This document shows, piece by piece, positions 11,472 to 23,500 of a DNA stretch of 64,000 bases (the first letter of the stretch is position 1; each line of letters opens with the position of its first letter). Under the pieces are notes generated by a model. That model saw only the letters and a list, made by a program, of their open reading frames with translations. It did no database searches and was not told the DNA's origin. The position numbers and the translations under genes are program-made. Location: the NCBI GenBank assembly GCA_033026295.1, contig CM065173.1, forward strand, positions 9,403,517-9,467,516, in the 5' to 3' direction. The stretch comes from Channa striata. Its lineage: Eukaryota > Chordata > Actinopteri > Anabantiformes > Channidae.

Positions 11472-14400
11472 AACTAATAGTAAGTCTGGACCTGGTGAAG
11501 GTGTTTTCTTTCCATTGTACGGGATCGTGTTGCACTTGTGTGCTGTGTCTGATGGATAAGTGAGAACATCTCAGGTTTGCACAGGGTTGAGTGACTACAC
11601 TGTAGGTTATCTGCTTACCCATTCATAATGCAACACTTCCACCTCTGCAGGAACACACACATCAAGCTCCACACGCTAAAACGGAAAGGAGAGGCGTGGA
11701 TAAAATCACACCGCTGACAAAGATACTGACATTAACAAATGCTCTGCACTTGATGCAAAAATAGCATCAACAATCATCCCTTAGCACGCTTTAGCACTAA
11801 ATACCCTTACACTAAATAAACTCAAACATTCAGTTTCTTGATGCGAGAGGTGCTGAAAGGGGAGTTGTGGCTCTGTTTAGCTATGTCTTTTCACTGTGAC
11901 TTTACCTTCAGAATTATATAAACAGAAGGATACATATATAATCTGAATGTTGAAGCTGATGTGTTTTAAAAATGGCCAGGTAAATATGGGTGACCTTTCC
12001 TCTGGAATCATCCACTTCTAACTACATCTACTGAAAGGGATTTAGAAAAAGCAACCACAGATTTATGGAAACATAGAATACCACATAAGCAAAGAGCTAA
12101 TGCAGACACTTATAATGCACAATAGGTCACTGGAATATTTGAGGACTATGTAAATTTTGTCATCAGTTGCTTTACAGTCCCCAGATCTCATTTAAACCAC
12201 TGCACTATTATCAAAATAGCAAGAAGTACTGGTGCAGTCTATCCTATATTCAACAGCACATGGGTTGAAGAAATATTTTGACAAGCCATCAACCAACCTG
12301 TAAAAACAGTATTTTCTATAGATCTCACATAATTATTGATCTGTCACATTGTGTTAATGCTCTCCAGGGTTAAATCTTTCATCACATTCTGTTTTTGCCT
12401 AAAAGTTTTGTAGCTTATAAAAAACAGAAGTAGCTTTGACTCGTCTACTCACAGACCTAATGTGTAATTGTAGGGATAGCTGTGAGTCCCACAGACATGA
12501 TGAATCTGTCAGCGTGCAGCTTCAGCACCTCACTAGCATATTTCACGTAGCCTTTTCCTTGTAATTTGATGCCCATGTGAGTTTCCCCATTTTTCATTTA
12601 TTCAGTAACTTTCTTTTCGGGTGTCTAATGAGAATTATGGTCTCATGGGACCAAGACTATAAGGTTATTGACATTTATTCTTGTTGCAGACGTTGCGCAT
12701 TCATCTAAGTCACTGCCTCAGTGTGAGCCAATCTGTTATCCATTAAATAACAAAGGCAGGAAAAGCATCAAAAGCCACAAAGTATAGTGTAGAACATGGT
12801 AATCCACACAGCCTTGAGTCCTTAAACAAGACACCAAGGCCAGCAAGGACATACTGGGACACGTTACCAATCAAGACAAAATAAATCTGTGAAAAATACA
12901 GCAATATTGTGACAAGTTAATACTTGAGGGTGAACAGACAGACAAGCATACAGAGGCTAGGCAGGGTGACACATTTTATGATTTATGATCCAGATGGATG
13001 TGGACGGGTTTTCCCTGACCGGGGGGAGGGGTTAGGTTATTACAGTTAGAAACCTGGCACAGTTGTTGAAATGGACTGCCCAGAAGTGTTAAATAACCAG
13101 TTTCCTGGAAGCAAAAAAACAAAAAAACTGTGTTTTCTACTGAGACTTAGTGAGCAGGTGCAACACAAAAACACATGACAATAGAGGAATTAATATAGTG
13201 CGTCTGTCCAGGGGAGAGGGACACAGTGAACACTTTCTGAGGTGAACACAGGAGAGCACAGATTCTTAAAGGGACAAACACAACATAGTTATGCACTAGA
13301 AAATGCTTGTGCCGGAATCTGTAAGACAAAACAAAATTGAACTATTCTAAAACAGTACTGGATCATATATTCAGGTGTCCAGTAAATACAATATTTCAGT
13401 TATAAAAACAGACAAACTAGAGATCAAACAAAGTCTGCATGTGATTTAATGGGTTAACAGAAGAAACAGTAAGATATTTTCAAAGTAAACTTTGATTATG
13501 TGCCCCACGATGTGCAAACACAGCGAACATTTGACATGCACACAGCAAAACAGATCACGCTCATCTTCGTGGCTCGATGCAACCACACCCAGCTTATTCA
13601 GCCACCTGAAGCACTACTGTAGGTTCCCTGCAGCGAACAGACACGCGTCAAGGATTTTGTAGATGTTTGTTCAGGAATGTATCAGCAGCTCAGGGGACCC
13701 AGCTTGTCTCACCATGATGCTTGACTGTGTTTGCAGGAGCATTCACAGCCATTATTTTACTAACACAAAGCTAGTGGGGCAACGTCATTCAGCCCTTTGA
13801 GGTGGTTGGAATGTTTTTTCTTAGGTGGACACTGTGAAAAGCACCAACAATCCACTTGTGGCTTGACACAGATCCATGAGCTGGGTCGCAAATAGTACAG
13901 GAAATACTGTGAGTTCCTTCACTGAGGTTATCAAACCTCCCAGCCACTGCACTGTACACACAGGAAATACAGTCAAGATGCCTAAAGGAGCTGCATGCAT
14001 ACATTGATTGTTCACCCATTGACTTCTCTTTATATAGCCACAGTCAAAATGTGGCTTCAGTCGCATTAAAGAAATTATTCAATAAGAAATATTTTCAAAG
14101 CACATCTAGTTCCATATTATATTTTAGTAGGGGCTCTAAGCAGATGAGTGTCACTGTAACTTGTATTTCCCAGTTATATTGTCTATCTTCTTCTTCTCTA
14201 TTAATATTAATTCATCTACAAATTAATTAATATAAAACCCTTTTGTTAAAATAATCGGCTATTTAAATAACTGACTTTAAAACACGATTGTAAAACCAAC
14301 AATTTTGAAGCCTGGTTATCTCAGTATGTGCAGCATTGTGTTGGGATACAGAAGGCAGCGATCCCATCCGACTGAACCATCCGACTAGATGATAAAATGG

Positions 14401-14517
14401 GCCGAGATCTCGGATTGGGAGGGTTGGGAGGGGACACAGTGTCAAAGCTTCTTCTGATAGCACTTTGCTTTGATGTTTCCTCCTTGACTTAGATTTTTGC
14501 TGCCTTGTACCTCACAT

Positions 14518-14580
14518 GTAAGTCCCTCTGGATAAAAGCATCTGCCAAATGACTAAATGTAAATATATAAATGTAAAATC
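14518..14580 (+). repeat. L2-like LINE/SINE 3' tail
   Basis: The motif CTGGATAAAAGCATCTGCCAAATGACTAAATGTAAAT is the familiar 3' tail shared by fish L2-clade LINEs and their dependent SINEs. Diverged relatives occur at 39435-39490 and 47386-47436. The element upstream of the tail was not delimited. Confidence 0.6.
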
Positions 14581-16722
14581 ACAAGCCAAATCAAGGTGCA
14601 GACGCTGTGCTGAGCCCTGAAGGGACAAGGCAAAAACTGTTGATTTTGAAAACCAACAATTTTATTAGCATGCCAAAATTCTCCCAAAAAAGTGATGAGA
14701 GAAACCGATTAATAATCCTCTGAATGATGACCATTTACCAATCAGTAAAAATAACACACAACAGGTATAAATGTAATGAGTGATGTCAGTTGACAATCTG
14801 ATTAATTCCCTCCACCATCTCTTGTGGCCTCTGACAGCTTCATATTTGTTTCTTTCTAGAACATGATGGATGACTCACAACAACTCAACACCAAGTTTCA
14901 CAGAGACAGAGCTAACAGCAGATGGCATTCTGCCACCCACAACAGCTGGAGGACCTGCCTGTTAATGAGATGCATGCATCAAGTTTGATTAAACATCCTT
15001 TAATCCCTGTAGCATGTTGACTTTTCAAAAGTTTCATTTTTCACACCCTCCAAGTATTGAGTAGGTCTCTTTGTCAAATGTCTAACAATCTGCTAACAGT
15101 GCTCTGACATGTCATATATGGCACTGATTTCTTAAACTGAAGATTATTCCCCAAAAAATATGATATCCGTCCATCGCGGATCAAGTGTCACAGATACACC
15201 CTTATGATTCCTATGCGAGAAGCAACTGGTAATCCTTCCCCATGGCTAAAGCAATCACAGCCACTTATGTCTGGGATAGATAACTGTAATGATTGTTTAC
15301 CACAAGCAAAACCACTGACTTTCAGTCACATATATACCACTTTCTGGGGGTCAGCTGCAATTTGTTTGTAATACCATCATTACTACAGGATGCCCTCAAT
15401 CTGATACCTTACGACTTTTTTTTTTTTGTTGAGAAGTTTTTTTTGAGACTGAATGTGCCCTACATTCAGCCAGAGTGGAAGGCAGCAGTACAAGCTTCAT
15501 AACCCAGCAGTGAATTCACAGGATGTTGGTGTCAGCTCAGGGACATCTGAAGGGGCCTGGATCCTTACTTAAGAACAGCTTCATCATTAGCTCCCCATAG
15601 GTCTAATTAAGTAGTTCTCCAACCTTTCTGGCTTCTGATGCCTAAAGCTGACTTTTATGTACTTGTGACCCATCATAGCAAGGACAAGATGTTTATGAAT
15701 TAGGATGCAAAGACAATTTTTTCCTGTTTTATCAGAAAAACAGTGTAGAGAAAGAAAATATAAGAAATATAATTTTCCATAATATATGTCAGAGAAGACA
15801 TTCAGGTGTGATTATCTGGAAGTTGAGTCATGGCAACTCTACTACTGCCGTAGATATTCAGTATTTTGTGAATAAAAGCAAGATGAAGAAAAAAGTTACG
15901 AGGGAAAAAGTGAATATGAATTCATTATTTTGTTCGTAGATATGTGATCTACTGTTGCCTTAATAAGAATCCAAATTCAAAATCTTCACACCATATCATC
16001 AAAGATCAGCCTTTATACTGAAGTAACTAACCCTCTACTATCTTTGGATTTGTTGGAGCTTTGCGATTAATGCCAATATCATGTCAGTATCTCGGAAGAC
16101 AAACATCACCTCCATTCATTGTATTATGTACAGGTGCTTGTCCTGCTGTTTTGTATTTGTAAGAAATAACTTGTGTCTTTTTAATAGCAATGTATGATTT
16201 TTTGCATCATTGTGATGATTGTAATATATTACAATTAAATGTGTCAGATACTGTAAAACAAACATTTCACTCTGGTCAATTGAATGTGCATTGGCCTGTA
16301 AGAGGATTTACTGTGTGGCATGTGCTGCTATTTAGTTCTGTATATCTGATATAATATTATATTCTTCTCTGTAATTTATTATTTTTTTATAAATTAACTT
16401 ATTCATCTAAATGATTTAAGCCCTTATCTTTATCTGTCTTTCTTTTGTTCCTTTTATTCTTCCCCACATACATCTCCAGAAATATAAAAATCAATGAAAC
16501 TCAAGAATATTAAATGAAACTCCAATTATATTGAATGAAACTGAATGTGTTTAATAAGACGTAAGAGAATTGAACAAAACCTGATATTATCCAGGTTTCT
16601 GATTTAGCCCCAGGTATCATCAGTCAATTCAAACATTTTTTATTAGCTTTTTTACTGGGTAATTGTAAACTAATAGATGTCTAGTTATCACAGCAGGTTA
16701 TGTTGTTAAAGTTATTTATTTT

Positions 16723-16856
16723 GGGAGGCGCGGTGGTGAAGTGGTTAGCACTGCAACCTTACAGCTAAAGCGCCTCCTGTTCGAACGCCCAGCTGGCTGT
16801 GTCCTCTCTGTGTGGAGTTCCTGTGGGTTTCCCCCCACCCTCCAAAGACTTTGAAA
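16723..16856 (+). repeat. Teleost tRNA-like SINE
   Basis: It begins GGGAGGCGCGGTGGTGAAGTGG, followed by TTAGCACTGCAACCTTACAGC, then a GTTCGAACGCCC B-box and CTGTGTGGAGTTCCTGTGG. These match in order a very common teleost dispersed repeat. The left part resembles a tRNA A-box half. It lies immediately before the palindrome at 16950. Confidence 0.65.
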
Positions 16857-16949
16857 ACAATAAAATATTTTTCAGATTTTGAGGATGTGCCCCAGTCTGG
16901 CCACCTCAGTAAACATAATTCTGGATGTGCCCCTGCAGAACATACAGTA

Positions 16950-17012
16950 AACGCCCCTAAATATCACAGAGTGATGAAGATTCTTCATCACTCTGTGATA
17001 TTTAGGGGCGTT
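16950..17012. repeat. Perfect 31-bp inverted repeat with 1-nt centre
   Basis: The left arm 16950-16980 and right arm 16982-17012 are exact reverse complements over 31 bases, separated by a single T at 16981. The arms start AACGCCCCTAAATATCAC. The flanks do not extend the pairing. Such a structure would fold into a long hairpin as RNA or a cruciform as DNA. No transposase or target-site duplication was recognised around it. Confidence 0.95.
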
Positions 17013-17299
17013 CATTGAAGAACCTGTCACACTGAGATCAGTAGTGACTGTGTCTGTTCCACTCCTCCTTCGCTGACATTTTGGTGATTTCCTGCTGCTG
17101 TTCCACCTGTGAAGGTTCTGGATTAAAGGCTGATTAAATCCTGACATTACCTGTAAAGGGCAAACTTTTCACTTGAATGACGTCAACTTTCATTCATAAT
17201 ATTTTATTTATTCTCAGGTATATATGTTCTATACTTTAGAGGAATGTAAATTTGATTAGTTTTTGTCTATACTTATTCATTTTAAATTCCTTTCAACAC

Positions 17300-17538
17300 T
17301 AGAACAATTGACAGTACGGAAGCGGAGAAGGGTCATAAACGCAACCAACGCTTCTCACTGCGTCCATGGTCGTTGTACGCTTATGACGTCAGCTTGGTTT
17401 TACTTTGAAGTTTCTTCCGGGAACGTGCTTCCGTTTCATGCTTCTTCGTTGGTTGAACCTGCTCCAGTGCGCCGGCCGGGTGTTAGCGTGGTTAGCTTGC
17501 TGTAGCGAAGTCAAGTGTTCCATTCCCCTGTTGTGAAA
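17300..17538 (+). promoter_or_regulatory. PPID promoter region
   Basis: A CpG-richer stretch before the PPID start codon holds a full palindromic CRE, TGACGTCA, at 17384-17391, and a CTTCCGGGA ETS-type motif at 17413-17421. A second TGACGTCA lies further upstream at 17178-17185. The transcription start was not located; no clear TATA box was seen. Confidence 0.55.
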
Positions 17539-20500
17539 ATGTCCAACCCGACACCCGTTGAAAAGCCGTCAATAGCCGAAAACCCCCGCGTCTTCTTCGA
17601 TGTAGACATCGACGGAGAAAGAGGTCAGGACATTTTTACACTGAACGTCAGCGAGGGGCGATTTGTGGCCATTTTACCCGTTAGCATTGTTCTAACCTTA
17701 GCCCTTTATGGTAACTTCTAGAAAGGGATAGAATTACTAGAACACGGAGACGTTTTTTTATTTGCAAGATTTCAATAACTTTCAATGTGAACAATCTTAT
17801 AGATTCATAAATGATAAATCAAGAGTGATTAATCTGTTTCCTTTCCTATGAGTGAAGCTGTGAAGCACGTGTAGCTGTGTTGTCTACTAACGTCCATACT
17901 TGTAAATGTAGTTATTGGTGTGAAGAAGTTGGCATTATAGTCAAGTCAGGTTATTCAATAACGTAATGGACTGCAGCCCTGACAGGGTATTTCGAACTCA
18001 TCTCAGTGTCCTGATCTACTGGATCTCTGTTACCTAGTAACATAAATGACTTTTTTTGGTGTTGAATGTATTCATATGTTATTAGATTATATTGTAGGTA
18101 ATATAACAAATAACTTTCTGTCCACAGTTGGCCGGATAGTTTTGGAGCTGTTCGCTGACATAACCCCCAAGACTGCGGAAAACTTCCGGGCGCTCTGCAC
18201 TGGAGAGAAAGGCATTGGCAAATCCACTGGGAAACCTCTGCACTTTAAAGGATGCCCCTTCCATAGAAGTAAATGCAATCACATCTTCACACAATGTCAC
18301 TTTGAAATGACGCCTGGAAAATTTAGGACAAACACTGCACTGAGTCAATTGTAGTTGCTCAGATACTGAGCACCTTTTTTTTTAAATACCATCTATTCAA
18401 CTTATTACTTCATAGAAATCTGTAAAAGTGTTATATACAACGCTCGGTCTTAAATTAGTGCGGAATAAAATGTGGCGTTGATGATGCTTTGAAAGTACAG
18501 ACAATAATTCAGCATACAAATACACTACACAAAGGACATTTAAACAGGCAAGTAGTCACCTGTTGAACTCTGTGAAGTAGAAGCCACAGTCCCTGAGACT
18601 GATTATTATTTAAAATGCAAACTATGTATGTGGATTTTAATAGGCATTTGACTGTTTGGTATTTTCTACATTTGAGTCTAAAACAGTATTGAAATTCCAG
18701 CTTGCTGATCACAAATGTAATTTGACTTCATGTTTTTTTTGTCAGTCATCAAGAAGTTCATGATTCAAGGAGGTGACTTTTCTAACCATAATGGCACTGG
18801 TGGAGAGAGCATCTATGGGGAGAAGTTTGAGGATGAAAACTTCTACTACAAGGTAATATCATATATAATATATAAGTATAAATATGTTTATCACCATAAT
18901 TATCATTTAAATGTCTCCACTAAATAGCAAGGGCCAACCGTCAGAAAAAACATATCTAAAATGTATAAATGACTAAATGTGCTCATAAATATAGTTATTT
19001 ATTCTATTTTTATGTTTACTTTTTAAGACAAACAAAAACCATCCTTGTTGTGTGTAAAGTCCATTGAAATTATCACCGTTTTTGTCACTTGTGGTGTTGC
19101 TTGTGTTTCTTGTCAGTGTGAGGAAGCGGCGCTCTCCTTTCTCTGTTATAATGACTTGTCATTTTTCTGCCATGTAGCACGACAAGGTGGGTCTGCTTAG
19201 CATGGCCAACGCTGGACCAAACACCAACGGCTCACAATTCTTCATCACTACAGTCCCTACACCACACCTGGATGGAAAGCATGTGGTCTTTGGGCAGGTG
19301 TTAAAAGGGATGGGGGTTGTAAAAATGTTGGAATCCCTTGAAACACAAGAGGATACCCCAGTAAAGGTAATATAACTGTGTTTAATCTTCATGTTAATTC
19401 CGAAATAATACATTGACAGTTTCACCACGTTGTCTTGAAAAAGTGTCAGTGTCTGTTGTAGTACATGCTTCGCCACATTGGTGACAGTCGGGTTGTTTTA
19501 TTAGTTTCTTTGCTGTCACTCAAAGGGCAGCAGAGACAATTCCACTGTGGTTGGGTCTAACTTTTTTGTTATTGTTGCTCACCTGTTCTTCTCTGTAATG
19601 GGAACAATATATAAAAGGATAGCAAACCTGTTATTAATGTTAGCATAAACCTTAAACCAATTTTTTGCACGACTAGAAAGATTACAAACAACATTGTGAT
19701 AACTACATACTTTTTTATTTAATTGATGTTTTGTAGAATGTGAAGAAAACAATTTAGAGTAAAAAATGCATTAGTATTTCCTTAATTTTTTTTTGAGTTT
19801 CCCGAATTGTAATGGATTTATAGGTTTGCCCTTTTAAAAGAAGTAATAAATCCAGCTCCTAAGCATGGATTATTTTTATTTTATGCATATACAGAATCAC
19901 CGCATGTGACCTTTGGGAATTTTCTGTGCTATACCTGACATTAGTCTACAATTTCTTTTAATGTCTACCTTTGCAGCCATGTCTCATAGCAGAATGTGGT
20001 GAGCATAAGGATGGGGACAGCTGGGGTGTTGCACCAAGCGACGGGTCAGGTGACCTCAACCCAGACTTCCCAGAGGACTCTGACATCGACTTTAAAGATG
20101 TAAGTACCAGTGAGGAGTTTGATCCTCAAGGACACAGGAGAACGTTGGCAGATAGCATCACACTCCTGTGGGCAGTTAAAGGACCCATCTGGCATTTTGG
20201 CAAATGTGCTCATTTGTCGCCTTATTCAATGTCAGATGGGAGGATCAGTACAAATTTTAATATTAAAACAAGCTTAGTGTAACAAACACTGAAAGCAGAA
20301 AAGAAGAAGTTGGTAACAAACTAAAGTACTTGTCCTCAAAATGAGGAATGATGGATTACAACTGTCAGCTCAGGTTTGCTCACTTTCCAACTACTTTAAA
20401 AAAGATTGGTTCATATAGTCTAGATAAACTTTTTGTTTACTGCTTGTCTGATTGTCTAAATTACTTTCTTGGCCAGTAGGCTTTGTTTAAGCAATGTCAT

Positions 20501-23500
20501 TGCCTTCTCAGACCTGAGTCTGCACTCATTTATCATATCCATGAGAAATACTTACTAAAGCAAAAAAAAAAAGATTAAAAAATGACTGTTTACTTTTATG
20601 CAAGCTATTATGTTTCAAAATAGAGGAAATTGAAGTATCAGCTGTGTTATTTATTTCAGGTTGATAAGGTTTTGTCTGTTGCTGAGGATTTGAAGAATAT
20701 AGGAAACAACCTTTTTAAGAATCAGGACTGGGAAGGTGCTGTCAACAAATACAGCAAAGCTCTCAGGTAAGGTACAACAGTACTTTGTGTGATTTTCTTC
20801 CAGTCGTCACTTTTATTAAGCACAGATTTGTAGCACACTTTAATTGCAACTATCAAAACGAAACGCGTTATTAATCTATGCACATTGTACCAATTATTAC
20901 ACTCAGTATTGGTGTTTGAAATCAACTCTGTGGCTTATACTTGGTAAGTGCTGGTTGTGAGCTGTTGTGTATGCACCTTATTTTCAGGCATGTACACTTC
21001 AGAAATGGTATTACCAGAGCACATTTTTTAAGATGTTTTAAAGTTTTGGTCACATATATAGAAAGAATGAACTGCAAGAAACATGAAAAATAAAGATAAT
21101 GTGACTTTCAGAGCAATTACAATCAAGTACCAATGAACAGGGAACAGTATTTCCCCTGTGGTTGTTTTCAGGACCTCATCAGTGGTGACATATTCATTTG
21201 AACTTCATTTATGCAAGCCCAACAAACATTTTTGTATAATTAATTGAGTTTTGTGTAAAATACATTGTGTTAACTTGAGATTTCTTTGCTGCGGAGCCAT
21301 GCTGCTTTTGAGTGACAGGGCCAGCTGCTACGCTTGTGAACAGTTGGGCTGTTACGATTCTGAAAGCGAGACTGCATCCATCCATCCTTTAACTTTGATA
21401 AACAAAAGCATGCGGTGGCTGCAAATTCTTCTGTACCTCAGTTCAACAATGAGCCAGATTCTTTTTTTCCTTATGTAGGTACTTGGAGGTGGGTGGAGAG
21501 GAGCTGGAAGAGGCGTTGCAGCAGAAGCTGGAGCCTATAGCCCTCAGTTGCTACCTCAACACAGCAGCTTGCAAGCTGAAGATGCAACTGTGGCAGGATG
21601 CTCTGGACAGTTGTGATGAGGTGACGTGCCAAATTCATTAAAATTTTATTGATATGGTTCTGATTCACAACAAAATAATCTCAGGGCACTTTATGTAATA
21701 AAGTCAAGCCTATACCGATTTCTGGAGAAAGCCCAACAATTACACCCTGAGCAGGCACTAAAGTGATGATGGAGAGGAAAAATGTCCTGCAGTGGACGGA
21801 ATTTGGCTAAGGGTGGGCAGTCATCTGCTGCGACTGTTGGGGTGAGAGGAAAGAGACACGCAGCTGCAAAGCCAGAGAAAAGCACAACTTCGGAAGAAAG
21901 ACGACATGGTTATTGTCAGGCAGTGGTCATGTATAAATGTATGAAGAGGGGAAGAGCTCGCTGCATATTGTGCATATTGGTTTTGACATATCTCGGTCAA
22001 ACGTAACTCCCAAGGTTCGTCACAGTAGTACTGGAGGCCGAAACGATATGCTTAGAAAGCACATTTCTGAAATTTTTTTATGTAATACAATAAGTTTATG
22101 TTTGTCTGAATTTAGAAGTAGGAAATGACAAGACATTCAGGCCTTTGTCTTATAGGCGTGTTTGAAGTTTGGTTTATTCATTTGTTTTCGTCTGGTTTCA
22201 TAGACAAATATGGCTGGATGTCATCTTGAAAGCACTGGAAATTTGTGGAGTGCCTCCTAATAATTTCTAAAGGACATAACTAAAATGGAAAATATCAGTC
22301 CTAGGACAAAAACCATTGGAAGATAATTATCCTTTGGGTGTTGAACATGTTGAGTGGTGTCAGATGCAGCGTGAGCGGGTCTCAGAGACATGTTGGTGTT
22401 TTAGATGAAGCAGTAGAGGATCTTAGCCAGATATTTGGGGAGGAAGCGGTGTAATATGACTGAGTTCTTTCAAATGGTTGTAGAGCTGCTGTAGATGAGG
22501 ATCTGTCTGTTATGATCATGGGGTGGATCTGGTTAATTTATTACTTATAATTTATTTGTAAAGAAACTCATAAAATCATTGCTGCTGGGAGTTAAGGGAA
22601 TACTAGGCTCAACAGAACTATAACTCTTTCTCCATCTGGCTCCAGCAGTGGATTTTATTTTTTTCAGAATGCTATATGGTGCAATATTGTAAATTGAAAT
22701 AATTAATATATGTATTTATGTATATAAGTATGAGGAAATACTATTTCAGATTCAATCACATGTCAGGACAGTGACTGAGTGGATTTATTTATGTTTTGGG
22801 AGAAAAAACATGAATAATGAATCAAATGCTGTGAAATTAGTGTCAGCATCTGCATGAATGTTAACGTCACCGCTTATAATGATCTTATCTGTACTAAATT
22901 AGCTATAAAATCTGAAAATTGAGTTTGTAATTTTTCTGAGTTTCGCAGTTTGGTTGTGGAGGCTGTGAGTAAAGCTCTGGAATGAGTTACAGCCAGGTTT
23001 AGGTCTTGGGCGGATTATTTGGTTTGAGTGGAAGATTGCTGCTACTCGTCCACCTCAGCTTGTGCTTCAAGGAGCGTGGTAATTATTACGAGTGTTCTGA
23101 TATAAATCCATAACATACTCCAACCTTTTAACAAGAACATAGATACTGTAGGTAGTGTTATTTAGGCTTCCCATTCTGAAAAGCTGTGCCCTCCAACCTC
23201 TGGAGAACTGTTGGGCTTGAAATTGGAAGCATAAAATGATAAGTTATGATTTAGATGGGGGGGAGGTTGCGTGTCAGACAGGAGCAGTGATTTCCTAAGG
23301 TTTTATTATCCCTGAGGGGATGCAAAACAAAAATGAGCTTAGTAACTGCTAGTACACACACTTCACATATACACTTTGTATATTTCAAGTAATTTTCAGT
23401 TTTTAACCAATCCTACTTGATTAGTGATTAATGCAGAATATTACTGAATATAAATGCAAACCTACAAACAAATTAACAAACAGTGAGAAAAAAAAAGTTT

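Larger units (their letters stand above)
11480..17300. other. Intergenic region between SPMIP2 and PPID, no gene found
   Basis: About 5.8 kb, AT-rich, with only short unsupported open frames. It contains an L2-like tail (14518-14580), a SINE (16723-16856) and a perfect palindrome (16950-17012). Human FNIP2 lies between these two genes. No FNIP-type exons were recognised, and the space is far too small for a gene of that size. Confidence 0.6.

Noticed and set aside
11653..11760. Open frame after CTCTGCAG (EHTHQAPHAKTER), tested as SPMIP2 exon 4
   Set aside because: No similarity to the expected C-terminal half, no donor, and it lies after the in-frame stop.
14861..14993. Stretch after a CTAG acceptor with an open frame starting NMMDDSQQLNTKF, tested as a further SPMIP2 exon
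   Set aside because: Out of phase with exon 3, no resemblance to the C4orf45 C-terminus, and weak surrounding signals.
18082..18348. Minus-strand open frames opposite PPID exon 2
   Set aside because: Shadows of the real plus-strand exon, which continues in phase on both sides.
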